A stretch of DNA of 62,147 bases from an uncultured Lachnospiraceae bacterium (GCA_934418125.1 CAKRWT010000013.1:1-62147), one strand, 5' to 3'; positions 24,369-34,379 are shown, numbered from the stretch's first letter. A program made the numbers and translations. Notes: generated by a model from the letters alone, not told the origin.

Positions 24369-25176
24369 TAATTTCCTGTGTCCAGGTATATGCCAGTTCA
24401 AACCAGCTCTGGCAGGATGGTTCTACATTGTTACCATCCCTGTCCATGGTCAGCTCACTGGCAAGTGCCAGACCATGGTTTCCCTTCCTATACATGTGAA
24501 GTTCTACCGGTCTTCCTGCTTTTCTCATGGCAAGTGCCAGAAGCAGGGAGTTCTCTGCCGGAACCAGTCCATCTTCATCGGTGGTCCATACAAACGCCGG
24601 TGGCGTACTCTCACTGACCTGGTTTTCCAGTGACATTTCATCCTTTAATTCCTCGTATTTGTCCCCTAACAGATTTTCAAAGGACTCTCTGTGCGCATAA
24701 GGACCGGAGGTAATAACCGGATAGTTCAGAATCATGCCGGTTGGCTGTAACATCTGTGGCGTTGTCTGCACTGCCTGTGCAATAAAATCCTTCTGCCAGA
24801 ACATACTATAGCTGGCTGCCAGATGCCCTCCCGCAGAAGAACCCTGGACGAAAATTTTATCCGTATCAATATCCCATTCCTCTGCTCTTTCCCTTGCCAT
24901 CTTAACTACTGTAGCAAGCTCCAACAGTGCCGTTGGGTATACTGCCGGTCTTACCGAATACCACAATACCAGAGCCTGGTATCCATAAGCGTTCCATTTC
25001 AGGGCAAACATCTCTGCCTCACGCTCTGAAGTAAAGCAATAACCGCCTCCCGGACAGATAATCACTAAAGGACGTTTGGAAATGGGAATTTCCTCAGAAT
25101 GGGAAATGCAGTAGGTAACTACGCTGGCATACTCCTCGGACCCCGGTACGTTAAGTGCTATTTTCTCATGTATCAT
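24349..25176 (-). CDS. Alpha/beta hydrolase, carbohydrate esterase-like
   Basis: This 275-aa hydrolase is of the acetyl-esterase/BD-FAE-like group. The oxyanion strand is in RPLVIICPGGGYCFTS, the nucleophile serine in GSSAGGHLA (about residue 119), the acid in TTDEDGLVP (about 212) and the histidine in GNHGLAL (about 245). There is no signal peptide, so it probably deacetylates imported oligosaccharides in the cytoplasm. It starts 3 bases after the stop of the DUF624 gene and is the last gene of the transporter operon. GAGGGA precedes the start. Confidence 0.85.
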   Translation of the reverse strand: MIHEKIALNVPGSEEYASVVTYCISHSEEIPISKRPLVIICPGGGYCFTSEREAEMFALKWNAYGYQALVLWYSVRPAVYPTALLELATVVKMARERAEEWDIDTDKIFVQGSSAGGHLAASYSMFWQKDFIAQAVQTTPQMLQPTGMILNYPVITSGPYAHRESFENLLGDKYEELKDEMSLENQVSESTPPAFVWTTDEDGLVPAENSLLLALAMRKAGRPVELHMYRKGNHGLALASELTMDRDGNNVEPSCQSWFELAYTWTQEIIKGKTN

Positions 25177-25179
25177 CTT

Positions 25180-25827
25180 CTATTCCCTCTCACTTTCCGG
25201 TTCTGCTGTAACAGAACCCGGTTGTTTTTCTATCTCATGAAAAATTCCCAGTGCCATACCTGCAACGGTATAAATAATGCATGCCGGTCCAATCAGGATA
25301 CCGATAAAAAGCGTTGTCTTGTTAAACATCCACAGTATGATTTCCAACGCGATTATCGCCAGCATGACTAACGTCTTTCCGAAATATTTCCGGGAAATCG
25401 TCAGGGAATTCTTAATGGTTCCCAATAAGGTATTCCGGTATCTGGCTATCAGCGGATAAGTATAAATCAGGCAAAAGAAAAACAGAAAACCTGATGCAAT
25501 CGCCAGTATGAGAAATCCCACCGGGTTCCCTTCCAGCCCATTAAAGAACTGGGTATCCAGATAGACTGCATACGCACAGACCAGCGTAATGATTTCCAGC
25601 ACTGTTCCCTGCTTCCAGTTCTCCTTAAATCCTTGGAAAAACTCCTTATAAATATAACCTTCCTCCTCATCTGCCATGTGCAGGCATACCTTAAACGCTG
25701 CTGCGGTGGAAGCCCCCATGGTAACAATCGGGAGACTGCAGATTAACCAGAAGAAGTTAATCTGGATAATATCCCACAATCTGCACAAAAAACGATAGAG
25801 TGGACTGTCTACGCTGAAAAATCTCAT
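25180..25827 (-). CDS. DUF624 (YesL-like) membrane protein
   Basis: This 215-aa protein has about five hydrophobic helices and the DUF624 pattern: RLWDIIQINFFWLICSLPIVTMGASTAAAF at the N-terminus and YKEFFQGFKENWKQGT after helix 2, then helices to about residue 200. In Firmicutes such genes accompany CUT1-type sugar importers (as yesL does beside yesOPQ). The start at 25827 follows AAAGGTG; an in-frame TTG-type upstream extension lacks a ribosome binding site. It probably aids the importer or its sensor, but the role is not established. Confidence 0.88.
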   Translation of the reverse strand: MRFFSVDSPLYRFLCRLWDIIQINFFWLICSLPIVTMGASTAAAFKVCLHMADEEEGYIYKEFFQGFKENWKQGTVLEIITLVCAYAVYLDTQFFNGLEGNPVGFLILAIASGFLFFFCLIYTYPLIARYRNTLLGTIKNSLTISRKYFGKTLVMLAIIALEIILWMFNKTTLFIGILIGPACIIYTVAGMALGIFHEIEKQPGSVTAEPESERE

Positions 25828-25889
25828 AGTATAGGCACCTTTCCTTTCCATAACCACCATATACAGGTAATTTTCCTGCCATTGAAACA

Positions 25890-25916
25890 GGGGAACTGTT
25901 CTGTTGAACAGTCCCC
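25890..25916 (-). terminator. Intercistronic hairpin after the binding protein gene
   Basis: GGGGAACTGTT (25890-25900) pairs with AACAGTCCCC (25907-25916) with one bulged A. It lies between the binding-protein gene and DUF624 and lacks a T-tract on the minus strand. It is more likely a stabilising or partial-termination hairpin that keeps binding-protein mRNA abundant. Confidence 0.55.
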
Positions 25917-26000
25917 CTTATTATATCATTCATCCCACGAAAACACCATGCAAACTATCTTGTTGTAGGGTTTCCGCTTTATCGTTCCTGACGTATCGGC

Positions 26001-27803
26001 TTACTGTGCGCTCATAGCTGCATCTTCTGCTGCTGCACGAAGTTTTGCCTCGTTCTCCTGGAACTCTACACACTGGTCATAACCATACTCGTTTGCCTGT
26101 GCAATCATGTCAGCTACGATAGTATTGAACTCATCATCGGATTTAGCATAGATTGCTTTCCAGGAGTTGTTCTTGATGCAGTCTGCAACCTGATTCCAAA
26201 CCATGGTTAATTCATCAGATTTTGCTGTTGCAGAGTACATAGTACCAGGAGCTAAGTTGTAGTTCCAGTCATCGAATAAGCTGTCAAGTGTTGTTGTTCC
26301 GTAGTGCTCTCTCCAGTCAGCTTCGATTTCGGAGTTTGGCTCGGAGGAGTAGCTTTCCCATTTCTTGTAGTTGTATGTATCACCGTTGGAATCAAGGTTC
26401 TCAGCGTCGATACCCCATGTTGTGTTGTTCATCTTGAAGTTACCATCTTCAAAGGTTCCTGAGTAACCGTCAGCCATTTCTGTCTTACCATCTAACTTAG
26501 CAGTCTTGCCAAGGTCTGTGAAGCATGTCTTACCATTCTCATCATAGTACCAGCATACATCCTTAGGACCATATTCTGCTGTCATACGTCCTTCTGGTGT
26601 TGCTAACCAGTTGATGATTGCCATACATAATTCAGGATATTCTGTCTTAGCACCGATTGTCCAAGGTCTGTTACCACCATAGATGTTCTGACCATAACAG
26701 ATAGGTGTTGCATCAGCAGGAGGGCAAGGATACATAGCTTTGCCTTCTGCAAGGTGTGCTTCAGAGTTGTACATTGCAGAACCTAAGAAATTGAATACGT
26801 TTAAGAAAGCGGTACCATTCTGGTAATCTTCTACCATACCGTCATATCCCTGCGTCTGGGAGTCTGGGTCAAGTAAGCCCTTCTGGTATAAGGTGTTGTA
26901 GAATTTTAACATTTCAAGGTATGGACCATCTTCCTGTAATGCATCGTAGTATACCTGCTCAGTAGGGTCATACAGACCGAAACCGAACTCATCATATCCG
27001 TAGTAAGCGGATGCTGTAGATTTAACGAACATAACCATGTCGCCATCCCAGTCATTGAAAAGGGATACGCCGTAGGTTGGGTTGCCATTGTCATCGGTAG
27101 GACAGATTTCTTTCATCTGCTCTAATACGCTTACCATGTCATCCAGGTTCTTGATTTCCGGATAACCTAACTCTTTATATAAGTCCCAGCGAAGGTCCCA
27201 CTCATACATCATTTCCTGACGTGCGGAAGCATCTACTGCGATATCAAAACCGATACCGTATGTTGTTCCACCGGAAATCTGCTGGTTCTTGTCAAGTGCT
27301 GCTGGCATGTGCTCTTTGATATATGAGCCATACTCATCTAATAAGTCATCTTCGTTCCAGTCATACAGTAAGCCTTTGTCGATTGCCTGAAGATACTCGT
27401 CAGAGTCATTTCCCCAGATAACCAGGTCACCTAAGTTACCGGATTCCATACGTGTCTCATATACACCGTCTGCATCCTGGATGATGTTCAGCTTAACATT
27501 GAATTTCTCTAACATAACCTGAGCGAACCAGCCAATCTGCTCACCTGAGTAGTTCGCTAACTGGTCGAATACGTCCAGAGTAACTGTTTCTTCCGGAATT
27601 ACGTCTGCCAGTAAATCTTCGTAATCCCCCTCTACATCTTCTGCATCTGCCTCATCATCAGCTTCGTCATCTGCATCTGCTTCAACCGCTTCATCTGTTG
27701 CAGCACTATCCGTTGTTGCTGTGTCATTGCTGCTGCCACAAGCTGTTAAGGATGCTACCATGGCTGTTGCCAATAAGAGAGCCATAATTCTTTTTGCTTT
27801 CAT
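26001..27803 (-). CDS. Sugar ABC transporter solute-binding lipoprotein
   Basis: This 600-aa LplA-type binding protein has a signal peptide and the lipobox LTAC (Cys about residue 22), then an acidic linker of about 45 residues (repeated DDEADDEADAED) that spaces the domain from the membrane. The ligand domain contains LDVFDQLANYSGEQIGWFAQVMLEKF, NLGDLVIW and CYGQNIYGGNRPWTIGAKTEYPE. AAGGAGG precedes the start. It lies downstream of two permeases and upstream of DUF624 and an esterase in one operon. It is paralogous to the protein at 17098. No ATPase gene is present, which is usual because CUT1 importers in Firmicutes share MsmX-type ATPases. Confidence 0.92.
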   Translation of the reverse strand: MKAKRIMALLLATAMVASLTACGSSNDTATTDSAATDEAVEADADDEADDEADAEDVEGDYEDLLADVIPEETVTLDVFDQLANYSGEQIGWFAQVMLEKFNVKLNIIQDADGVYETRMESGNLGDLVIWGNDSDEYLQAIDKGLLYDWNEDDLLDEYGSYIKEHMPAALDKNQQISGGTTYGIGFDIAVDASARQEMMYEWDLRWDLYKELGYPEIKNLDDMVSVLEQMKEICPTDDNGNPTYGVSLFNDWDGDMVMFVKSTASAYYGYDEFGFGLYDPTEQVYYDALQEDGPYLEMLKFYNTLYQKGLLDPDSQTQGYDGMVEDYQNGTAFLNVFNFLGSAMYNSEAHLAEGKAMYPCPPADATPICYGQNIYGGNRPWTIGAKTEYPELCMAIINWLATPEGRMTAEYGPKDVCWYYDENGKTCFTDLGKTAKLDGKTEMADGYSGTFEDGNFKMNNTTWGIDAENLDSNGDTYNYKKWESYSSEPNSEIEADWREHYGTTTLDSLFDDWNYNLAPGTMYSATAKSDELTMVWNQVADCIKNNSWKAIYAKSDDEFNTIVADMIAQANEYGYDQCVEFQENEAKLRAAAEDAAMSAQ

Positions 27804-27875
27804 ACTTTTTCTTCCTCCTTCTATTTATGTGTTATCATAACCGCTCCTGCGGAAAACACCATTGTGATATAACCA

Positions 27876-28841
27876 TTAGCCCTTGACGGCTCCTAACATA
27901 ATACCTTCTTCAAAATATCTTTGCATGAACGGATATACAATCAGAATCGGGATAACCGTTACCATGGAAATCGTATACTTAATGACCTTACCGCTCATTG
28001 CTGATTTCAGAGCTGCTTCACTGACTGCTCCGCCGGAATTCATCAGGGCACTCAGATTAGATGCCTGGTTCAGGTAGATATATAACCTGTGCTGCAAGGT
28101 GTACAGCTGTGGTGCAGACTGCATCAGAATCATGGAATCCGTAAAGGAGTTCCAATGTCCTACCGCACCGAAGATAGCGATAGTTGCCAGAATCGGCTTA
28201 CTGAGCGGCCATATAATCTTGCGGAATATAGTCATATACGAAGCACCATCTATCTCTGCACTCTCTTCCAGCTCTGCCGGAATAGATTCGATATAAGTCT
28301 TAACCAGAATAATATTGTAAGGAGCCACAATACCCGGAATGATGTATGCCATAAAGGTATTGGTCAGTCCTAACATCTGCATATTTAAGAACCAGGGAAT
28401 CAGACCTGCGTTAAAGTACATGGTAATGACTAAGAACCGATACCAGAACTTTCTGCCCCACATTTCCTGCTTGGTTACCAGGTAGCCAACCAGTCCGGAA
28501 GCCCCTACCATGAGTACCGTACCTATCAGGGTTCTTCCTACGGATACCAGGAAGGCACTGGATAAGTCACTTACGTTTAACAGGGATTTATAGTTGTCTA
28601 AGGTAAGTCCCTTGGGCCAGAAGTTTACCACGCCCCTTACTACATAATCATTATCACTGATGGTGTTAATGAACAGATAGTAGAACGGGAAAATACATGC
28701 CAGGGTAAAAATTCCGAAGATTGCATAGTTCAAAATATTAAATATGACATCGCCCGGTTTTGCTTTAAAAGCCTTTTTATGTGTTTTCTTATACAGGCGT
28801 TCTGCTTTCGCATCTGCCTTTTCCTGTGCTGTTTTAGCCAT
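27876..28841 (-). CDS. CUT1 sugar ABC transporter permease (LplC/YtcP-type)
   Basis: This 321-aa permease has six membrane helices and the ATPase-contacting EAA loop ELEESAEIDGASYMTIFRKIIWPLSKP (about residues 200-226). The end FMQRYFEEGIMLGAVKG is typical of the LplC/YtcP branch. The N-terminal 30 residues are Lys-rich and cytoplasmic. AGGAGG precedes the start; it is 11 bp after the partner permease gene. It forms the heterodimeric channel with the product of 28853-30304. Confidence 0.93.
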   Translation of the reverse strand: MAKTAQEKADAKAERLYKKTHKKAFKAKPGDVIFNILNYAIFGIFTLACIFPFYYLFINTISDNDYVVRGVVNFWPKGLTLDNYKSLLNVSDLSSAFLVSVGRTLIGTVLMVGASGLVGYLVTKQEMWGRKFWYRFLVITMYFNAGLIPWFLNMQMLGLTNTFMAYIIPGIVAPYNIILVKTYIESIPAELEESAEIDGASYMTIFRKIIWPLSKPILATIAIFGAVGHWNSFTDSMILMQSAPQLYTLQHRLYIYLNQASNLSALMNSGGAVSEAALKSAMSGKVIKYTISMVTVIPILIVYPFMQRYFEEGIMLGAVKG

Positions 28842-28852
28842 GCCGTTACCTC

Positions 28853-30304
28853 CTATATGATACTCTCGCCACGAATCAGCTTCGAGATTCCGTTTGCACC
28901 AAACAGTAATACTACACTGATGATGGATTTCAACATACTAACCACGGTAGTAAGCGGAATCATACCCTGTCCAATACCCAGTTTATATACATATAAGTCA
29001 AGTACCATAACGGAATTGGTATTGGTTGCGTTTTCAAATACCAGATACTGATCCATACCATTGCTCAGTACATTTGCAACGGACATTAAAAGCAATACGC
29101 AGAAGGTAGGAATCAGACTCGGCACGGTAATATGCCACATTCTCTGGAAACGTCCTGCCCCATCCACGGTAGCAGCCTCGTATAACTGCTGGTCGATACC
29201 GGAAATAGCCGCGATGTAGATGATGGCACTCCAGCCAATACCTTTCCACATTCCCCATGCCCACATTTTAAGCCATGTATGGCTGTCGCTCATCAGCATG
29301 TTCTTTCCCTGGTCCCAGATGCCTGTATTTACCATAATACTGCTTAAGAAACCATCTGTGGAGAAGATACAGAATGCGATGGCATATACCAGTACCCAAC
29401 TGATAAAGTTCGGTACGGTGGTAAAGGTCTGTACAAATCTTCTGAACTTATCATTCTTAATCTCTGATAAGAAAATAGCAAATGCCATAGGAAGCCAGCT
29501 TGTTAAAATACCAAGACCGCTCATACCCAGTGTGTTCTTTAATACATTGACAATATCCTTGACCGTTGCCGGATTCTGGAATAGCTGGGTAAACCATTTT
29601 AATCCTACAAAGTTATCCATGTTCAGTGTGTCGCCTACCTTGTAATCGAAGAAAGCGTATCTCCATCCCCATAAGGGCAGGTAACTGAATACACCACACA
29701 GCGCGATAAATGGCATGAACATCAGGAATAACTTGAACCTGGATTCCATTTCATATTTATCTTCCTTCGTTACCTTCGGTAACAGGAAAAACTGTGCCAC
29801 GGAAGCAACCAGGATAATTGCAACCACCACTACGAAAGGCCAGTAGGCACCAGAGAACATCGGCTCTACTTTCTTCGGTTTTGATGTGGTAATAATCTGT
29901 GAATAAGCTATGTAAACGCCCGCCATACCAAACAGCTCTGCTACACATCCTGCCACGGTAAAAACATTACCGGTCTTCTTAAACTTCTTATTCCCAATCG
30001 ACATACATCCACCGGCTACGGTAGACGCAACACCAAGACAGGCTGCCAGGGCTGATGCATACAAAATCTGCATCGTGGAGCGGTCCACCCATCCTTTCTT
30101 AAATGCTCTTCCGAAATCGGAAGTCAGATTACTGTAGGAGAATCCTGATGTGAATAATGACAGATTTCTACTGATGAGTCCACTAATCCTTGCCGGATTC
30201 AGAGACGGTATGAATAAAAATATAACCGATACCAAGATGGCAATTCGAATAAGGTAATATATTTTATCAGATACCTGTTCTTTTGCTGTTTTAGGCTCCT
30301 TCAT
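28853..30304 (-). CDS. CUT1 permease (LplB-type) with long N-terminal extension
   Basis: This protein is 483 aa, about 180 longer than normal LplB-type permeases. Residues 1-185 hold about four extra hydrophobic segments (about 17-35, 80-100, 115-135, 155-175) with no recognised domain. The standard permease begins near RFKLFLMFMPFIALCGVFSYLPLWGWRYAFFDY. The EAA loop is YEAATVDGAGRFQRMWHITVPSLIP (about residues 380-404). The start at 30304 follows AAAGGA. It is the first gene of the importer operon and follows a strong hairpin terminator at 30350-30394. The extension may interact with the DUF624 protein or a sensor, which is speculation. Confidence 0.88.
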   Translation of the reverse strand: MKEPKTAKEQVSDKIYYLIRIAILVSVIFLFIPSLNPARISGLISRNLSLFTSGFSYSNLTSDFGRAFKKGWVDRSTMQILYASALAACLGVASTVAGGCMSIGNKKFKKTGNVFTVAGCVAELFGMAGVYIAYSQIITTSKPKKVEPMFSGAYWPFVVVVAIILVASVAQFFLLPKVTKEDKYEMESRFKLFLMFMPFIALCGVFSYLPLWGWRYAFFDYKVGDTLNMDNFVGLKWFTQLFQNPATVKDIVNVLKNTLGMSGLGILTSWLPMAFAIFLSEIKNDKFRRFVQTFTTVPNFISWVLVYAIAFCIFSTDGFLSSIMVNTGIWDQGKNMLMSDSHTWLKMWAWGMWKGIGWSAIIYIAAISGIDQQLYEAATVDGAGRFQRMWHITVPSLIPTFCVLLLMSVANVLSNGMDQYLVFENATNTNSVMVLDLYVYKLGIGQGMIPLTTVVSMLKSIISVVLLFGANGISKLIRGESII

Positions 30305-30349
30305 AATTTCATTCCTTTCTTCTGAATTTTCCTGTTATAGATTTTAAAC

Positions 30350-30394
30350 TGAAAAAAATACATCAACGGATATTTCTGTCCGATGATGTATTTA
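30350..30394 (-). terminator. Terminator between histidine kinase and permease genes
   Basis: A 14-bp stem with one mismatch (30393-30379 with 30370-30356) is followed on the minus strand by seven T (30358-30352). It separates the GH31-kinase transcript from the importer operon, whose start codon is only about 46 nt further. The importer promoter must overlap it, or read-through is regulated. Confidence 0.85.
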
Positions 30395-30461
30395 TTATAA
30401 TAATAGGCTAAAAATAAAAATACCATAAAAATTGAATAAAAAATACGGTCACTTTTTTGTT

Positions 30462-32267
30462 CTACTCTAATTGCATTTTATCCACAGGTAAAAGCAGCCG
30501 CACCATCGTTCCTTTGTGAAGTTCCGAATAAACATGAATCCGGTACTCACTTCCGTAATGCAGCTTAATACGCTGGTTGATATTGTACAGACCGATACTT
30601 TTGGAACGGCTCATATCCTTATGCTCTATGTTTTTCCGCAGTTCCTGCAACCGTTCTTCATCCATACCGCCTCCGTCATCCTGCACATCAATAAAAAGCA
30701 TCTTACCCTGCTCGGTAATTCTCCGATAGACCGCCAGTACGATATGTCCTTCCCGTTCATCATCCTCCAGTCCATGAATAATAGCATTCTCGATAACCGG
30801 CTGTAACAGTAACGGCAGAATCTGGTACTGCTCCATGACAATATCCTCTGCAATCTGCTTTTCAAAGTTGATTCTGTCCCCAAACCGCAGCTTCTGAATC
30901 TGGATATAGTTCTCCACGTGTGCAATCTCTGCCGCCAGTGTGGTAAAGGCGGTTCCTGTATTTTCCAACACATAACGCATGGATTTCCCCAGTAACTTGA
31001 TTGCCGTTGCCACTTCCCTGTCTCCGGCGGTAAATGCCTTCATCCGGATGGTTTCCAATGTATTGTAAAGAAAGTGGGGGTTAATCTGGCTGGACAGCAT
31101 CTTAAATTCCATGCTCTGCTGCTGAATGAGCAGTTCCTGTTGGTTAATCTGCGCTCCGTATACCTTCGCTTCCTGTTCCTTAATATTCTGCACCATGACC
31201 TGTAAGTCTTCAAATGCCTCTGTCAGCTCATCATTTCCCTGAAAAGACGAAATCAGCTCATAGTCCTGGTTGCTCGCCTTATGCATTTCCTGCCGCAGCA
31301 CATTCACACGCCCGGTAAAATAGTTGGTAAAATAGTGAATTACCAGACCCGGTATCAGTATTGCCAGTATAATAATCATAAGGCAGATGCTCTGGATATT
31401 ACGGATTCTGGCATAGCCCTGTTCATCAATCGTACAGATATACAGCTTGGACTCCGACTGGTAGGTGTGAAGCGTTGTAACATTCACAAAGGAAGCTACA
31501 TCATCCACCCTGGCATTTCCCATATACTGATAGTAAGGTAAAGCATAATCAATCGGTACTATCTGTCTGGTGCCATATAAGGAACGCTCTGAGCTATAGA
31601 AAATCTGCCCGTCATCCACCGATATCCGGTTCAGGTATTCACTGCCGTCCACACGTGTTCTTAAATAGTCATCACTGAGCTTCATGACAAGCACTGCATG
31701 ATACTTGGAATTGACTAATGGTATCTTTCGAATCAGGCACAGATTCCAGTAAGTATTCCCATACTTATCTTCCCAGCTCATTTCCTTCCAGAAGACACCG
31801 GACTGGCTGACAGCCTTCTGATACCAGTCCTGCTGCCTGATTTCACTGTTTACCCGAATCATCTGCTTATAATCTTCTGCATAAACGTTGTCTGTATAAA
31901 CATCAATCTCACTGATTTCGGGATAATTATTCTCATAATTGTCTACGCATTTTACCGCATCTACCGCATCCAGGTACCATTCCCGTTCTCCGTACCGTCC
32001 GGTCAACACCTCCTGAAGTTCTGTATCAAAGGCGATATTCTCAGAAATATTATAAATCTGGGATGTAATCTCAAACAGCACATTCCGCACCCTCTGGTTG
32101 TCCGACTGCAGCAAATCTCTGTGGTAATCCACTAACAGCCGGTAGGTGTTTACCAGCAGGAATGCACCTATCAGGGTAATGGGAACAACTACTGCCACCA
32201 TATAGATGGCATATAGCTGTTGTTTAATATTCGCATGGCTGAAAAATGCTCTTTTATGCTTCTTCAT
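30462..32267 (-). CDS. YesM-type sensor histidine kinase
   Basis: This 601-aa kinase has membrane helices at about residues 18-42 and 290-312 that frame a sensor domain of about 245 residues outside the cell. A HAMP-like linker follows (about 313-370). The His_kinase domain has the phospho-acceptor in SQINPHFLYNTLE (His398), and the HATPase domain has LQPVIENAIIHGLED and GIGLYN-type glycine loops. It overlaps the GH31 gene by 14 bases and has little ribosome binding site of its own, so translation is probably coupled. No response regulator is adjacent; the AraC-type regulator at 22794, across the importer operon, is the likely partner. Confidence 0.93.
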   Translation of the reverse strand: MKKHKRAFFSHANIKQQLYAIYMVAVVVPITLIGAFLLVNTYRLLVDYHRDLLQSDNQRVRNVLFEITSQIYNISENIAFDTELQEVLTGRYGEREWYLDAVDAVKCVDNYENNYPEISEIDVYTDNVYAEDYKQMIRVNSEIRQQDWYQKAVSQSGVFWKEMSWEDKYGNTYWNLCLIRKIPLVNSKYHAVLVMKLSDDYLRTRVDGSEYLNRISVDDGQIFYSSERSLYGTRQIVPIDYALPYYQYMGNARVDDVASFVNVTTLHTYQSESKLYICTIDEQGYARIRNIQSICLMIIILAILIPGLVIHYFTNYFTGRVNVLRQEMHKASNQDYELISSFQGNDELTEAFEDLQVMVQNIKEQEAKVYGAQINQQELLIQQQSMEFKMLSSQINPHFLYNTLETIRMKAFTAGDREVATAIKLLGKSMRYVLENTGTAFTTLAAEIAHVENYIQIQKLRFGDRINFEKQIAEDIVMEQYQILPLLLQPVIENAIIHGLEDDEREGHIVLAVYRRITEQGKMLFIDVQDDGGGMDEERLQELRKNIEHKDMSRSKSIGLYNINQRIKLHYGSEYRIHVYSELHKGTMVRLLLPVDKMQLE

Positions 32268-34329
32268 AAATATCGTATTGTTTTCCTTCTCGAATCATAA
32301 CCGGAATTATCGCAAGCGGCGCCGGTACGGTTACCCACTGACCGCCCTCATAGACCTTCTTCGTGTAGGCATCCGTCCATTTACAGCCCTTTGGCAGATA
32401 GACTTCCCGTTCCCTTACGCCCTCTTCCATTACCGGGGATACCAGTAAATCCGGACCAAAGAAGTAAGAATCCTCTACCTCCCAACAGGTCTTGTCCTCC
32501 GGGAACTCATAGAACAGCGGGCGCATAACCGGGGCACCCTTTTCACTTGCCTGTCTCATGCACTCCCGGATGTAAGGGCGGAGCCTCTCCCGGATAAAGA
32601 GGTAACTGCTCAGAATCTTATAGTTATCCTCACCAAAGCTCCATACCTCATTGTCCTGTCCACTGGTAAGCTGCCTTACCCCATTGATAAACTCCTGCTC
32701 CCTCTCGTACCATGGAGAACGTTCTCCGTGCATACGGAAAACCGGGCAGAAAGCACCCCAGGCAAACCAGCGCACCAATAACTCCTTAAAATGCTCATCT
32801 TTAATGTTACCGCCCAGGAAACCGCCGATATCTGAGGTCCACCATGGGATTCCTGCCATACTCATATTTAACCCTGCCTGCAGCTGCTCCCGCATGGAAC
32901 GGAAGGAAGAATAAATATCTCCCGACCAGGTCAGTACGCCATATTTCTGGCTGCCTGCCCAGGCGCAGCGTACCAGGCTCATGATGTCCTTCTCACCCAC
33001 GGATTTCAATCCGTCATAGAATCCTTTGGCATAACCTACCGGATAAGTATTGGTACACTGCAGTGCTGTTCCTGCATAATACCGGTAATTATCGAAGTCA
33101 TAAGGTCCATACTCCGGCTCTGCTTCATCCAGCCAGAAGCAGCGGATTCCCTTATCATAGTAGTTTTCCTTGCATCGTTCCCAGACAAATTTCTGTGCAC
33201 CCGGATGCGTCGCATCATAGAAAATGGTATTGCCCATCCATGTCATATGGTTGGAATTTCCTCTGTCGGCATTTACCAGATAGCCATTCTCCGCCATGGT
33301 GCTGAAGTTCTCACTCTGCTCATCTATCGTAGGCCATACGGATACCACCGTTTCAATGCCCATTTCCTTCAATTCCCGAACCATTGCCTCCGGGTCTGGC
33401 CAGTCCCTTGGCTCGAACTTGAAATCACCCTGTCTGGTCCAGTGGAAGAAGTCTACCACGATGGCATCCATCGGAAGTCCTCTTCTCTTATGCTCTCTGG
33501 CTACCTTTAACAGCTCTTCCTGGGTACGATATCTTAATTTACACTGCCAGTAGCCCATTCCATATTCCGGCATCATAGGTGTCCTGCCAGTTGCCTTGCT
33601 GTACTGTTCCTCTATTTCCGCCGGGGTATCGCCTGCAGTAATGAAATAATCTAACTTCTTGGTACTCTTAGCATACCATTCTGTCTTATTGGCTCCGAAA
33701 GCAGCTGTACCAATAGCCGGATTGTTCCAGAAGAAACCATACCCTCTGCTGGATACCATAAAGGGTACACTTGCCTGGGAATTACGATGGGCTAGTTCCA
33801 GAATGGCTCCCTTTTTATTCAGATTCTTCTCCTGGTACTGTCCCATACCGAAGATTTTCTCATCATCAAATGCCTCGAAGCGGGCTGTCAGTTCATAGTC
33901 GGTTGTGCCCTGTATGGGTTTCAACTCCCTGGCATCAATCCGAAGCGGTACACAGTAACGGTTAATGCGGTTTCTGTTGCGCCAGTATTCCTGGGTCAGC
34001 AGTTCCCCCTTCTGATTATAGAAGCTAATCCATCCTTCGTGCGAAACCTGTGCGGTAATCTTGCCGTTTACCAGGGTTGCACTAATCCCCGTCTGGTGAT
34101 ATTTCTTCCATTCCTCGCCCTGGTACCAGGGGTCTGTTACGTCCTTTTCTTCAAAGGTAATGGTAGACTCGGTCTCTTCCACCGGCTCGGTCAGTGCCCA
34201 GTCGTTTTCATCCATCTTTGCCTCTTTGGTCATGCGGACACGCAGGGAATTCTTACCCCATGGTTCTATTTCAACTCTTGCTATGCCGTCTTTAATCAGC
34301 AATTTCTTGCCTTCCTGTTCTAAATGCAT
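32254..34329 (-). CDS. GH31 family glycosidase (alpha-xylosidase/alpha-glucosidase type)
   Basis: This 691-aa enzyme has the GH31 barrel with nucleophile Asp401 in CFWLDEAEPEYG and MHGERSPW near residue 540. IVVDFFHWTRQGDFKFEPRDWPDP (about 290-313) and IPWWTSDIGGF are also typical. An N-terminal beta-sandwich of about 240 residues precedes the barrel. It lacks a signal peptide. The WLDEAEPE form differs from the KTDFGE form of the second GH31 at 54842, so the two belong to different GH31 subgroups and probably differ in aglycone or in Xyl/Glc/Gal preference. It is the first gene of the GH31-kinase transcript. Confidence 0.9.
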   Translation of the reverse strand: MHLEQEGKKLLIKDGIARVEIEPWGKNSLRVRMTKEAKMDENDWALTEPVEETESTITFEEKDVTDPWYQGEEWKKYHQTGISATLVNGKITAQVSHEGWISFYNQKGELLTQEYWRNRNRINRYCVPLRIDARELKPIQGTTDYELTARFEAFDDEKIFGMGQYQEKNLNKKGAILELAHRNSQASVPFMVSSRGYGFFWNNPAIGTAAFGANKTEWYAKSTKKLDYFITAGDTPAEIEEQYSKATGRTPMMPEYGMGYWQCKLRYRTQEELLKVAREHKRRGLPMDAIVVDFFHWTRQGDFKFEPRDWPDPEAMVRELKEMGIETVVSVWPTIDEQSENFSTMAENGYLVNADRGNSNHMTWMGNTIFYDATHPGAQKFVWERCKENYYDKGIRCFWLDEAEPEYGPYDFDNYRYYAGTALQCTNTYPVGYAKGFYDGLKSVGEKDIMSLVRCAWAGSQKYGVLTWSGDIYSSFRSMREQLQAGLNMSMAGIPWWTSDIGGFLGGNIKDEHFKELLVRWFAWGAFCPVFRMHGERSPWYEREQEFINGVRQLTSGQDNEVWSFGEDNYKILSSYLFIRERLRPYIRECMRQASEKGAPVMRPLFYEFPEDKTCWEVEDSYFFGPDLLVSPVMEEGVREREVYLPKGCKWTDAYTKKVYEGGQWVTVPAPLAIIPVMIREGKQYDIYEEA

Positions 34330-34379
34330 CGGTTATTCTACCTCCCTTTTTCTCTATCTCGTATTTATCACGATTCTTC

